A stretch of 64,000 nt of DNA from Sphingobacteriaceae bacterium (GTDB lineage: Bacteria; Bacteroidota; Bacteroidia; Sphingobacteriales; Sphingobacteriaceae). The notes below the pieces were generated by a model. That model had not been told where the DNA came from and made no database searches. It saw nothing but the letters and a program-made list of their open reading frames with translations. Position numbers and translations under genes: made by a program. This document shows, one piece after another, positions 18,923 to 28,511 of the stretch (position 1 is its first letter; each line of letters starts with the position of its first letter). The stretch lies in contig JACMJM010000017.1 of assembly GCA_014380615.1 (NCBI GenBank), positions 49,017 to 113,016 of the forward strand. The letters are read 5' to 3'.

Positions 18923-21709
18923 ATGAACTTAAATACCCATACTCTTTTTCTGGCAGCTTCTTTTGGCTGTATTACGGCTTTGCTGAGCGGCGAAAAGGAT
19001 ATTTCGTTTACTAAACCACCGGTAGTTGAAACCGTAGAAATAAAGTCTTCCTCTTTAAAAAGCCCTGATTATTTACAGTGCGAAGCACGAACAAATCCCA
19101 GGGGAATTGATATTGCCCGGCCGTCGTTAAGCTGGAATCTTTCAATACTTAACTCAAGTGTTAGAGGCGCATCTCAAAGTGCTTACGAAATTCTTGTTGC
19201 GTCCACTCCGCAGCTACTTAACGATGGCAAAGGCGATCTTTGGAGTACCGGTAAAATAGCATCCGACGAGATGAATAAAATTGTCTATGCCGGAAAGTCC
19301 TTGCAATCTCATCAAACGGTTTATTGGAAAGTTAGAGCCTGGGATCAGGATAAAAAGGTTTCGGATTGGAGCCCGGTTAACCAATGGATAACGGGCCTTT
19401 TAAAAGTCGAAGACTGGGCGGGTGCCAAATGGATAGGCGCACCATCGGAGTTGGATAGTGCGGTAAACAGCACATTTTTATTAAGAAAAGAGTTTTCGGT
19501 TAAACCGGGATTAAAACGTGCGATCCTATCTGTTTGCGGCTTGGGGCAATATGAAATGACCTTAAACGGTAAGTATCTTACAGAAACACTTTTAAATCCC
19601 GGATGGACACAATATGATAAAACCTGCCTGTATGATACCTATGATGTTACTTCCTTATTAAATAGCGGTGCAAATGCGGCTGGCCTACTTATTACAAACG
19701 GCATGTATCGCGTTAAAAAAGGCGGGCGTTATGCCAAGATCGAAAACAATTTTGGCCGCTTACAGGCAATTGCAAAAATTACTTTTGAATATACTGATGG
19801 TTCTACCGGAACCCTCATCACCGATAATCAATGGAAAACTGGCGAAAGCCCCATGACATGGTCGAGTATTTATGGTGGCGAAGATTGGGATGCCAGGAAA
19901 GTTCAACATGACTGGGATAAGGCGGGTTTTAACGACTCTGAATGGTATCCGGTGGTTTTGCAAAATGGGCCCGGAGGTGTGTTAAAAGGAATTACTCATG
20001 CTGCGCCGCCTATCCGCATGTTCCAGGTACATAAGCCGGTTAGCAGTAAAGAAATTAAGCCGAGGGTAACTATTTACGATTTAGGTCAGGATGCTTCTTA
20101 TGTGTCTACTTTCACCGTAAGTGGTTCAAAAGGTTCGGCTATTAAAATTACACCTAGTGAATTGCTCAAACCCGACGGTACTCTCTTTACCAATAATTAT
20201 AACGGAAAGTCGTACAGCGTTTATACGCTAGCCGGAACCGGCAAAGAAAGCTACACCTCGAAGTTTTTTACTACAGGATGCCGTTATTACCAGGTAGAGT
20301 GTATTCCGGCTGCGGGAAGCACGGAACTGCCGAAAGTCGAAAGCATAGCAGGCATTGTGGTGCATTCTGATAATCCCTTTGCCGGAGAGTTCTCCAGCTC
20401 GAATGAGCTTTTTAACCGCATCAATAAAATGGTGCGTTGGGCAGAACTGAGCAACATGAAAAGCGTAATAAGCGATTGCCCTCATCGCGAGCGACTGGGC
20501 TGGCTGGAACAGAGTCATTTGCATGGTCCGTCTTTCAGGTATAATTATGATATGCGTCAGCTTTTTGGCAAGATCATTCATGATATGAACGATACAAAGC
20601 AGGCAAATGGTTTGGTGCCATGTATTGCTCCAGAGCTTACTACTTTCGGGCCAGATTGGCGGGAAGCGATTGAATGGGGAAGTGCGGGTGTTTTAATCCC
20701 ATGGCAACAATATCAGTGGACGGGAGATCTGGAAGTTCTGCGCCAGAATTATCCTATGATGAAAGGATATGTTGAATATTTAACCAGTAAGGCAAATAAC
20801 GGAATCGCGGCAGTTGGAAAAGGAGATTGGTCTGGCCGGAGAACCAGTCCGAGCACACCCAAAGAATTAGTTTCAACTGCTTTTTATTTTCATAATGCAG
20901 AAGTGCTGGCAAAGTCTGCTAAGCTTCTGGGAAATCAGGAAGAAGCCGCAAAGCAGCAGGCTCTGGCCCAAAGTATCCGCCAGGTTTTTAATAAAACTTT
21001 TTTCAATCCTAAAACTAAGCAATACGGTACAGGCTCGCAGTGCGCCAACAGTATGGCACTGGTAATGGGGCTTGTAGAACCTGCTGACAGGAAGGCCGTA
21101 CTAACTAACCTAGTTGCCGACATAGAAAATCGTAAATACGAAAATACAACCGGAGAAGTAGGAATGCGCTACCTTTTTGAGGCTTTAGCCGATGGTGGCC
21201 GTTCGGATGTTGCCTACCGGATGAATAATCAGAGCGAGAAGCCGGGTTATGGTTATCAGATAAAAATGGGAGCGACAGCCCTGCCCGAAACCTGGGACGC
21301 CTGGAGGGATAATTCTCAGAACCAATTTATGCTTGGCCATATCATTCAGTGGTTTTATCATGATTTGGCCGGAATACAATTGGACACGGGGAAACCGGGG
21401 TATAAAAGTTTTATTATCCGTCCGCATGTAGTAGAAGATTTAACCCTGGTTAAAGCCAGCTATAAATCAATTAAAGGAAATATCGTGAGTGAGTGGAAAC
21501 GGATTGGTAAAAAGTTCAGCATGCACGTTATAGTGCCTCCAAACACTACAGCGCTCATCAACATCCCCGCAAAGGCATATAGTTTTGTAACAGAAGGAGG
21601 AAAGCCGATTACGCAAGCAAAGGGTGTTAAAGTAAAGGGTATGGATAGTTCTTATGCTATTGTTCAGGTTGGTTCGGGCGATTATAAGTTTTCGTCAACC
21701 ATGCCTTAA
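18923..21709 (+). CDS. GH78 alpha-L-rhamnosidase
   Basis: A 928-residue GH78-type rhamnosidase. Order: N-terminal export signal, Bac_rhamnosid_N and carbohydrate-binding beta domains, an (alpha/alpha)6 barrel and a C-terminal beta domain. The family box reads DCPHRERLGW (from about residue 517), whose Glu is the candidate general acid, and the ETWDAWRD segment near 789 holds the candidate base. It removes terminal L-rhamnose from glycosides or pectin side chains in the periplasm. It lies 25 bases after the kinase gene. Rhamnose next to apiose occurs in rhamnogalacturonan II, which fits the operon reading. Confidence 0.9.
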   Translation: MNLNTHTLFLAASFGCITALLSGEKDISFTKPPVVETVEIKSSSLKSPDYLQCEARTNPRGIDIARPSLSWNLSILNSSVRGASQSAYEILVASTPQLLNDGKGDLWSTGKIASDEMNKIVYAGKSLQSHQTVYWKVRAWDQDKKVSDWSPVNQWITGLLKVEDWAGAKWIGAPSELDSAVNSTFLLRKEFSVKPGLKRAILSVCGLGQYEMTLNGKYLTETLLNPGWTQYDKTCLYDTYDVTSLLNSGANAAGLLITNGMYRVKKGGRYAKIENNFGRLQAIAKITFEYTDGSTGTLITDNQWKTGESPMTWSSIYGGEDWDARKVQHDWDKAGFNDSEWYPVVLQNGPGGVLKGITHAAPPIRMFQVHKPVSSKEIKPRVTIYDLGQDASYVSTFTVSGSKGSAIKITPSELLKPDGTLFTNNYNGKSYSVYTLAGTGKESYTSKFFTTGCRYYQVECIPAAGSTELPKVESIAGIVVHSDNPFAGEFSSSNELFNRINKMVRWAELSNMKSVISDCPHRERLGWLEQSHLHGPSFRYNYDMRQLFGKIIHDMNDTKQANGLVPCIAPELTTFGPDWREAIEWGSAGVLIPWQQYQWTGDLEVLRQNYPMMKGYVEYLTSKANNGIAAVGKGDWSGRRTSPSTPKELVSTAFYFHNAEVLAKSAKLLGNQEEAAKQQALAQSIRQVFNKTFFNPKTKQYGTGSQCANSMALVMGLVEPADRKAVLTNLVADIENRKYENTTGEVGMRYLFEALADGGRSDVAYRMNNQSEKPGYGYQIKMGATALPETWDAWRDNSQNQFMLGHIIQWFYHDLAGIQLDTGKPGYKSFIIRPHVVEDLTLVKASYKSIKGNIVSEWKRIGKKFSMHVIVPPNTTALINIPAKAYSFVTEGGKPITQAKGVKVKGMDSSYAIVQVGSGDYKFSSTMP

Positions 21710-21737
21710 TTGTGATTATAAACCAAATCAGATAAAT

Positions 21738-23078
21738 ATGTACGGTATCTTAACAAAAATTCTTTTCTTCTTACTGGTGCTAAGTCCATCCCTGAGTATG
21801 GCCCAAGGCAAGGAAAAAAAAGCCCGGGTAATTGTAATGACGGATGGTGAGGTCGACGATCACAGCTCTATGGTTCGGTTCCTTCTTTACACCTGCGATA
21901 TAGACCTTCTCGCCATTATCGAAACTAACTCCTGCTATCAAAAAAATGGGCATAGTAAAGAAGACTGGTACGAAAAGCAGTTGGCCGCTTATGAGAAAGT
22001 GTACCCGAATCTTAAAAAGCATAACCCCGATTATCCTACGGCGGATGAGATCAGAAAGAAAAGTTTTGTGGGAGATGAAGACATTAACCATCTGATTGAT
22101 GTTACCTCGAGAGCGGAAAGGGATGCTCAGAAACCCGGCGGAAAAGTACAATACATGCCTGATGCCTGGCCAAATACTCCGGGCTCTGACAAGATTGTAG
22201 AGATCTTGCTCGACAAAAATCCTGATCCCGTTATCATTCAGGCCTGGGGCGGTGGTAACACTGCTTCAAAAGCTTTCTATAAACTGAAAACAGAGTATCC
22301 TAACGAATACGACAGAGCGATATCAAAAGTAACGATGTATAATATATGGTACCAGGACGATGCCGGGAATTATATCGAAACCTATCATCCTAAAGTTACC
22401 ATGCTGTATTCCGATTCATTTAATAAAACCTGGGCTTACAGAATTCAAACGGATACCAAAGATTTTGTTATCAATCAGGTAAAAACCAATCACGGGCCTT
22501 TAGGGGCGCTTTACCCTCAAACATATATCAGCGAAGGCGATTCTCCCTCATATTTTTATACCATGTATAACGGACTAAGAAATTATGAGCATCCAAGCTA
22601 TGGTGGCTGGGGCGGAAGATTCGTTAAGCTGCCAAACTTTCCTAAGGGTTATACAGATGCCTCAGACGATGGAGATATTTTAAAATCTATGAGCAGATGG
22701 GTGAAACAAGTGAACAATGATTTTGAAGCAAGGCTCGACTGGTGCGTGGCTGAAAAGTACAGCGACGCAAATCACGCACCGGTTATAAAGTTTACCGGTA
22801 AAACGAACATTACAGCCAAGCCCGGGCAAAAAATCAAGCTCAATGCTAAAGGCACCAAAGATCCGGATGGAAATAAATTGAGCTACAAATGGTGGCAGTA
22901 TAAAGACGCCGGAACATACGACGGATTGGTTTCTATCAGTAACGCTTCGGCGGAAAAGCTAAGTTTTAATATACCTTCCGATAATAAGAAAGGTACTCTT
23001 CATGTAATTTTAGAAGTAAGGGATAACGGAAAGCCCGAGCTGGTTTCTTATAAACGCATAATTTTAGACGTAAAATAA
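21738..23078 (+). CDS. DUF1593 nucleoside-hydrolase-like secreted protein
   Basis: I start it at ATG 21738, giving a signal peptide that ends SLSMAQ. The DUF1593 domain carries the nucleoside-hydrolase-like motif VMTDGEVDDHSS, a likely Ca-binding active site, and the C-terminal 90 residues form an Ig-like or sugar-binding beta domain. Members are often called cellulose-binding proteins without proof. Nucleoside hydrolases cut furanosides, so a furanosidase acting on apiofuranosyl or ribofuranosyl bonds is an attractive guess. Its stop overlaps the next start (TAATG), which suggests coupled translation. Confidence 0.83.
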   Translation: MYGILTKILFFLLVLSPSLSMAQGKEKKARVIVMTDGEVDDHSSMVRFLLYTCDIDLLAIIETNSCYQKNGHSKEDWYEKQLAAYEKVYPNLKKHNPDYPTADEIRKKSFVGDEDINHLIDVTSRAERDAQKPGGKVQYMPDAWPNTPGSDKIVEILLDKNPDPVIIQAWGGGNTASKAFYKLKTEYPNEYDRAISKVTMYNIWYQDDAGNYIETYHPKVTMLYSDSFNKTWAYRIQTDTKDFVINQVKTNHGPLGALYPQTYISEGDSPSYFYTMYNGLRNYEHPSYGGWGGRFVKLPNFPKGYTDASDDGDILKSMSRWVKQVNNDFEARLDWCVAEKYSDANHAPVIKFTGKTNITAKPGQKIKLNAKGTKDPDGNKLSYKWWQYKDAGTYDGLVSISNASAEKLSFNIPSDNKKGTLHVILEVRDNGKPELVSYKRIILDVK

Positions 23079-24628
23079 TGAAAAGAGCAATTGTACTCAT
23101 TTTTATGGTTCTTGTTTTGTTTTCGGTGCAAGGCCAGGTTAAGGTTAGCAAATGGCAGCCTCAAGATTTCGAATTTAAAAACGGTGCCGCCGAGCCCGCC
23201 AATCCTTATTCTGTAAACTTCTCTGCGGATATAGTGGGGCCAGGCGGAATAAACCTTACGCTTCCCGGGTTTTATGACAGCAACAACACCTGGAAGATTC
23301 GTTTTTCGCCAACTAAAGAAGGCAATTGGATCATCAAAACCCGATCCGATGTGTCGGGACTTAATAACCAGCAGGTTAAAGTGTTATGCACAAAAAATAA
23401 AAATAAGAATGTACATGGTAATGTGATGGTGGATAATAGCAAGCGGCATTTCATTTATGAAGACGGAACTCATTGGTTTCCGAACGGCTACGAGGCAAAC
23501 TGGCTTTGGGCGCTCGATCCTGATGATAATTCGTTTCCCACCATGAATCCCTTTTTGGATAAGCTGAAAACTTACGGCTTTAATTTTATTTTAATAAATG
23601 CCTATGGCTATGATACCACATGGAAGCTGGGTAAAAGCGAAGCAGAGGATTATGGACCATCTCCGCTTTATCCATGGGCCGGGAGCAACGACAAGCCTGA
23701 TTTTACTCGTTTTAATTTAGCCTACTGGCAGCACTTTGATAAGATGATCGAGTCTATGTATCAACGGGATATAAGGGCGCATATCTATATTAAAGTTTAT
23801 AACAAAAAAGTGAACTGGATGAAAAACGACAGTCCTGAAGATGATATGTATCACCGCTGGTTGATTGCCAGATATGCCGCTTATCCCAATATTACCTGGG
23901 ATTTGGCCAAGGAAGCGAATTACGAGAAATCTGTTGAATATAAAGTGAACCGCTTAAAGTTTATCAGGGCGACAGATCCGTATAAACGCCCTTTAACTGT
24001 TCATACTGATATTCAAACTTACGACAAAGGATTTTATAACGGACTGGTAGACTTTAGGGCGCATCAGGAGCAATCAAAGCACTTACATGCTACTACGCTA
24101 AAGCAACTTGCTCAGAACGAATGGCCCGTATTTAATGTAGAGTCGGGCTACGAGTGGGGGCCTAAAGGCGCTACAGACCGTACTTATAAAATGGTTCATT
24201 CTCCCGAAGAAACAGTAAAATTTATTTGGGAAGTTCAAATGGCAGGGGGGTATAACGCATATTATTATACCTATACCGCATGGGATGTTATGCGAATCAA
24301 GGAAACTCCTCCGGGTTATAGTTATTTAAAGAATTTTTATAATTTCTTTCAAAAAACCAGCTACTGGCTTCTTAAACCATCTGACTCATTGGTAGATAAA
24401 GGTTTTTGCCTTGCGAACGCAGGTAAAGAATATATAGTTTACCAGTACGAGCCCAAACCATTTACACTAAAGCTGGAAGGATTGATAAAACCTATAAAAG
24501 CAAAATGGTATCAGCCTCTTACAGGTAAATATCTTGATGCCGGGAAAGTAGCTAACGGCTCAATTACCCTTACACCGCCTTCAGCGTTTAACTCGGGGCC
24601 GGTAGTTTTACATGTTGGGGGAAACTAG
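23078..24628 (+). CDS. DUF5060 glycoside hydrolase (apiosidase-like candidate)
   Basis: A 516-residue secreted enzyme: signal peptide (1-18), DUF5060 beta domain (about 22-105), TIM barrel (about 120-430) and a small C-terminal beta domain. Clan GH-A style catalytic candidates are Glu279 in DLAKEANYE and Glu355 in VFNVESGYEWG. The barrel start (EDGTHWFPNGYEANW) resembles the DUF4038/GH140 group that includes apiosidase, but the match is not close enough to name the activity. It ends the operon and overlaps the gene before it by one base. Its stop codon lies inside a small repeat element. Confidence 0.82.
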   Translation: MKRAIVLIFMVLVLFSVQGQVKVSKWQPQDFEFKNGAAEPANPYSVNFSADIVGPGGINLTLPGFYDSNNTWKIRFSPTKEGNWIIKTRSDVSGLNNQQVKVLCTKNKNKNVHGNVMVDNSKRHFIYEDGTHWFPNGYEANWLWALDPDDNSFPTMNPFLDKLKTYGFNFILINAYGYDTTWKLGKSEAEDYGPSPLYPWAGSNDKPDFTRFNLAYWQHFDKMIESMYQRDIRAHIYIKVYNKKVNWMKNDSPEDDMYHRWLIARYAAYPNITWDLAKEANYEKSVEYKVNRLKFIRATDPYKRPLTVHTDIQTYDKGFYNGLVDFRAHQEQSKHLHATTLKQLAQNEWPVFNVESGYEWGPKGATDRTYKMVHSPEETVKFIWEVQMAGGYNAYYYTYTAWDVMRIKETPPGYSYLKNFYNFFQKTSYWLLKPSDSLVDKGFCLANAGKEYIVYQYEPKPFTLKLEGLIKPIKAKWYQPLTGKYLDAGKVANGSITLTPPSAFNSGPVVLHVGGN

Positions 24629-24765
24629 GGTTGGGTTATCGCTAAAAAATGTCGTGTCGATTGTAAGCCTGAGTACTTCGTCAGGCTCAGTACAGGCTCT
24701 GTCGAAGGGTAATTCGTATGGGCTTCGACTCAGCTCAGCCTGACATGGTACTCTAACACAACCCT
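24627..24765. repeat. Dispersed repeat, copy A, with terminal inverted repeats
   Basis: A 139-base element bounded by AGGGTTGGGTTA and TAACACAACCCT, inverted repeats matching at 11 of 12 bases. Inside are GTGTCGATTGTAA, TCAGGCTCAGTACAGGCTC and a CTTCGACT/CAGCTCAGCCTGAC hairpin. A second copy lies in opposite orientation at 47790-47953. It starts within the stop codon of the DUF5060 gene and fills the convergent gap, so it may also act as a terminator. No transposase is encoded. Confidence 0.7.
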
Positions 24766-24769
24766 GTGT

Positions 24770-25975
24770 TTATTTATCACCACTTTGTGAAAGATCTTTT
24801 TCTTTCTTATCCATTTCAACCAGTACAGTTGGCGGAGCGGTCTTTTTCTCAGTGGTTTTAAATGCTTTCACTACCTGCTTCGGCTTAGTTGAACTAATAG
24901 CAGTTTGTTTTTTATTAGAAGAGGATTTAGTTGTTACACTCGATGCGATAACCGGGGCACTAAGCTTTTTGAACAGGGTCGCATATCTGATTTTCGCCTT
25001 CTTCATAATCGGAGCGTAGATGCTATCAGTTTGCGATAATTCTTCTGCTTCCGAAATGTCCTGTTTAGCCAAAACTAAATCTCCGATTAATATTTTAGTT
25101 ACACCTAATTGGATTAAAGAATGAATGGTGCCCGGGGTATTATTTGCTAATCGTGCCTGGTTATTCGCTTGAAGGTAAAACCACTTTGCTTCAGAATATC
25201 GTTTTTGATCAAGGTAAAGGCTGGCAAGAAAGTCGAAACTTTTCAGCCGTCCTTCCACGTCGTTGGATGAGCGATAATACGAAAGTGCTTCATTTAGTAT
25301 GTAAAATTCTGCCTGTTTAGGACTGTTCTGCTTTCTTTTGATATACGCGATCTTATAGTAAACCGACCCAAGACTGTCTTTTCGGCAAACAGTATAGTAG
25401 GAGTTTTTTGCCAGATCCGCATATTTCAAAGCTTCCGGGTAATTTTTTTTCTTTAAATATAAATCTGCCAGATAGGTAGCAGTATTTCCCGCCAATACAT
25501 ACTCGCCAGCTTTGTTCAGTATTCTATACAAATCGTTATAATTATTAAGAGCTTCAGTAAAAAGTCCGGTCGATTCCTGAATCCGGGCTATGGCGGTAAT
25601 CGCATCAGAACGGCCGTACCAATCAGCTTTTTTCTTGTATAAAGCATCGGCTTTTAATAACTGGGGTATGGCATCTTTACTCTTTACTCTAAACAACAAT
25701 CTGCCTAAAGCCAGGCGTATGTTTGCTTCCCATACCGGGTCTTTCACCTTGTTTAATAGTAGGGCTTTGCGATAATGCTTAATGGCTTCATACGGTTTTT
25801 CCGTACTTAATTCTGAAGCCTCGATTAATAAAAAAATTACTTTTCTGGTAATCGAATCAGGTTGATTAATTACGATAGAAGTAGTGTCGCTCGTAGATAT
25901 AGTATCATTCGGGCTTGCCGCTTTGGCTAAACTAAGCTGAGTGATAAATAAGAAAATGAAGATTAAAACTCTCAT
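24770..25975 (-). CDS. Exported TPR protein with basic C-terminal tail
   Basis: The preferred start is ATG 25975, which gives the signal peptide MRVLIFIFLFITQLSLAKA. An earlier ATG at 26017 would add 14 residues. Residues about 50-320 form TPR repeats (for example NPLL-like helix pairs ending DLYLKKKNYPEAL). After 340 the protein becomes rich in Lys, Thr and Ser, a likely disordered tail. No enzyme motif is present. It resembles the TPR half of Bacteroidota sensor kinases, but no kinase follows. Confidence 0.8.
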   Translation of the reverse strand: MRVLIFIFLFITQLSLAKAASPNDTISTSDTTSIVINQPDSITRKVIFLLIEASELSTEKPYEAIKHYRKALLLNKVKDPVWEANIRLALGRLLFRVKSKDAIPQLLKADALYKKKADWYGRSDAITAIARIQESTGLFTEALNNYNDLYRILNKAGEYVLAGNTATYLADLYLKKKNYPEALKYADLAKNSYYTVCRKDSLGSVYYKIAYIKRKQNSPKQAEFYILNEALSYYRSSNDVEGRLKSFDFLASLYLDQKRYSEAKWFYLQANNQARLANNTPGTIHSLIQLGVTKILIGDLVLAKQDISEAEELSQTDSIYAPIMKKAKIRYATLFKKLSAPVIASSVTTKSSSNKKQTAISSTKPKQVVKAFKTTEKKTAPPTVLVEMDKKEKDLSQSGDK

Positions 25976-26093
25976 GTGTTGTGTTTCGAAAGCTTTATAA
26001 AAGACTTTCAAGCCCATTAATTACAAAAGCCGTACCAGAAATAATTGAAATTGGATTTACTGCCAGAATCACGTAAAGTGGCCGGGTAAATTA

Positions 26094-26101
26094 TACATTT
26101 G
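26094..26101 (+). promoter_or_regulatory. Candidate -7 box before the DUF2264 gene
   Basis: TACATTTG matches TAnnTTTG exactly and lies 22 bases before the ATG at 26124. No convincing TTTG -33 box is seen at the usual distance, so this is a partial match. Confidence 0.45.
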
Positions 26102-26123
26102 TAAACAGTCAAACAGGTAAATT

Positions 26124-28211
26124 ATGTCGGTAACAGGTATCCAATTTTCTCCCGAAAGGAGATATTTTTTAATAAATGTCTTGCGTTTTTTTTATCTAAT
26201 AATTGCGGCGGTGCTTTTTTTCGCTGCTTTTGCCAATAAGATTAGTGCCCAACAAGTTTCTAACAGCCCACAAAAAACATTTAAACTAACACAGCCTGAT
26301 TATCAGTTGAGTCCGCACACGGGCATGACACGACAGCATTGGAAAGATGCCGCACTTTATATGCTTGATGGGGCTTTTAGTTATATAAAAACTTTGGAAG
26401 ACCCCATGAAATTCCCCAAACAGCCGGGAATAAGCTATCCAAGAGACAAATCTCAATTGCGTACAGAAATGCTCGAAGGCTTGTGCCGCACTTTATTTAT
26501 TGCGGCACCTTTGCTAAGAGAAAAGCCCGATCTTGAAATTAATAATATCAAAGTCGCGGAGTATTACCGTCACCACATTCTCAAACTTATCGATCCTTCG
26601 AGTGATACTTATATTGTTCCGAAACCTAAAAATGGCGGTCCAAGCCAAAACCTGGTCGAATACGGAGCCCTGGCAATCTCTTTGTTTGTAATTCCCGAAA
26701 CGCTGTGGGACCCCCTCACAAAAACTCAAAAAGACGCGCTTGCCGCAAGCATGATTAGTTACGGCGACGGCCCGACAGTACCGTCGAACTGGAAGTTCTT
26801 TAATATATTTATTCTCAGCTTTTTTAAAGATAAAGGGTATGCCGTTAATACTACTCTTTTGGAAGAGTATCTCACAAAATCTTTAGAGCATTACAGGGGA
26901 GATGGCTGGTACAATGATAACCCCGCCTATGATTATTACAGCATGTGGGCGTTTCAAATGTATGGAAGACTTTGGTCAGAGTTTTTCGGTAAAAAATATT
27001 ATCCTCAATATGCCCAAAAGTTTATCTCTAATTTTAAAGATGTAAAATACAACTATCCTTATATGTTTAGCCGGAACGGTGAAATGATTATGTGGGGAAG
27101 GAGTATCAGTTACCGCTTTGGTTCGATTATCCCGATGCCGCTTATGGGGTTTGAAAATGATCCTGACACTAATTATGGTTGGATGCGCCGCATATCGTCG
27201 GGAGTGCTGCTTCAGTTTTTGCGAAATCCGGAGTTTTTGAAAGACAATGTTCCCGCTTTGGGATTTTATGGAGCCTTTGAGCCTGCAGTACAAAGTTACA
27301 GTTGCCGTGGAAGTGCTTTTTGGATGGGAAAAGCTTTTTTAGCCCTTTTAGTTCCTGAGGATAATATTTTTTGGACCGCAAAAGAGAATGAAGGCCCCTG
27401 GGAAAAGGAAATGTTGGGCAGTAAGGTGTATAATAAATTTCAAAAATCATCCGAAATTCTGATTACCGATTATCCGGCTATAGGCGCATCAGAAATAAGA
27501 GCATGGTGTGATGTTCCGGTGGTTAAGGCCTGGGAAAAATTCCGTGGAAGCGAAAACTATAACAGATTAGCCTATAACAGTGCTTTTCCATGGCAAGCCG
27601 ACGGGCCCAAAGGCGAAGTAGCCATGAATTATGTGTTTAAAAACAAGGAAGAGAAATGGGAGGCGGCCCGGTTATTTAAATTTAAAAAGTTCGAAGAGGG
27701 GATTTATTACCGTAACGTAAGTCTTGAAACAAATGAAAATGTTAAATTAAATCTTGCTGATATTCCTCTGCCTAATGGAATATTAAGAATAGACAGGAAT
27801 ATTTCGACAGATCCCGTACAACTGCGTTTAGGACATTATTCCCTGCCTGATGTTAAGGGCTGGATTAAAAGTGAAACCAGAAAGGTTAAAGGGAATACCG
27901 TTCGAATTATTGACAATGGGGTGTATCAGTTAGCGATGATTTCTTTAACAGGATGGGATAATATGGAGATAGTAAATTCAGAAGGCTTACATCCGGTAAG
28001 TGAGAAAAGTTCGGTAATTAATTTGTCACACAGTTTTTCTCCGGTTAGTAAAAAACCTCATATTTATACCACATTAATGCTCTGGAAGAAATCGGGAGAA
28101 GCCTGGACAAATGCTGAGTTAAGCCCTGTAAAAAAGATTAAGGTTGCGAAAGATGAGTCGGTTAGTGTAGCTTTTCCTAACGGAATTAAAAAGATTGTTA
28201 AGTTTAATTGA
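26124..28211 (+). CDS. DUF2264 protein, candidate secreted glycoside hydrolase (GH154-like)
   Basis: A 695-residue protein with an N-terminal membrane anchor or signal (about residues 18-42, ending KISA) and a DUF2264 (alpha/alpha)-barrel domain (about 60-440). It contains MLEGLCRTLF, NNWYND-like GDGWYNDNPAYDYYS and RSISYRFGS segments, then a beta-rich C-terminal domain. The family includes beta-glucuronidases assigned to GH154 that trim plant arabinogalactan or pectin. It is monocistronic by spacing and lies just beyond the sugar operon, so a shared plant-glycan role is plausible. Confidence 0.83.
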   Translation: MSVTGIQFSPERRYFLINVLRFFYLIIAAVLFFAAFANKISAQQVSNSPQKTFKLTQPDYQLSPHTGMTRQHWKDAALYMLDGAFSYIKTLEDPMKFPKQPGISYPRDKSQLRTEMLEGLCRTLFIAAPLLREKPDLEINNIKVAEYYRHHILKLIDPSSDTYIVPKPKNGGPSQNLVEYGALAISLFVIPETLWDPLTKTQKDALAASMISYGDGPTVPSNWKFFNIFILSFFKDKGYAVNTTLLEEYLTKSLEHYRGDGWYNDNPAYDYYSMWAFQMYGRLWSEFFGKKYYPQYAQKFISNFKDVKYNYPYMFSRNGEMIMWGRSISYRFGSIIPMPLMGFENDPDTNYGWMRRISSGVLLQFLRNPEFLKDNVPALGFYGAFEPAVQSYSCRGSAFWMGKAFLALLVPEDNIFWTAKENEGPWEKEMLGSKVYNKFQKSSEILITDYPAIGASEIRAWCDVPVVKAWEKFRGSENYNRLAYNSAFPWQADGPKGEVAMNYVFKNKEEKWEAARLFKFKKFEEGIYYRNVSLETNENVKLNLADIPLPNGILRIDRNISTDPVQLRLGHYSLPDVKGWIKSETRKVKGNTVRIIDNGVYQLAMISLTGWDNMEIVNSEGLHPVSEKSSVINLSHSFSPVSKKPHIYTTLMLWKKSGEAWTNAELSPVKKIKVAKDESVSVAFPNGIKKIVKFN

Positions 28212-28244
28212 TTAAACTTACTTGCTGATATGATTGCAAGGTAA

Positions 28245-28511
28245 TTAGGGAAACACCTTGTAGATATCTTTGCGGTGAACGATCCTTGCAAAGATGATCG
28301 TAGTTCCGTCATAAAAGAATCCCACTCTGTAATTAGCTATGCGGGCTCTGTACGATGATTTATGACCAACTAGTTTCTTAAGATTAGTAACACTTTCGAG
28401 TGTTTCAGATGATTCAACTTGGTCGATCAGTTTAATGAGATTAGCCTTGACTGATTTGCTGTTAATTTTATCAATATCTTTGGAGAATTTATTTAAAAAC
28501 TCAACCCGCAT
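28245..28511 (-). CDS. RelE/ParE-type toxin (mRNA interferase family)
   Basis: An 88-residue protein of the RelE/ParE superfamily: MRVEFLNKFSKDIDKI at the start, the mid-protein LVGHKSSYRARIANYRVGFFYDG and the C-terminal HRKDIYKVF. The basic residues and the terminal Tyr in this last motif are the usual ribosome-dependent RNase site. It follows directly after the antitoxin gene (the antitoxin stop and toxin ATG abut), the standard order for a type II pair. Function as a toxin is inferred from family and neighbour. Confidence 0.88.
   Translation of the reverse strand: MRVEFLNKFSKDIDKINSKSVKANLIKLIDQVESSETLESVTNLKKLVGHKSSYRARIANYRVGFFYDGTTIIFARIVHRKDIYKVFP

Noticed and set aside
24629..24769. 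A small RNA gene in the gap after the DUF5060 gene
   Set aside because: The structure is explained by a dispersed repeat with a second copy at 47790-47953.
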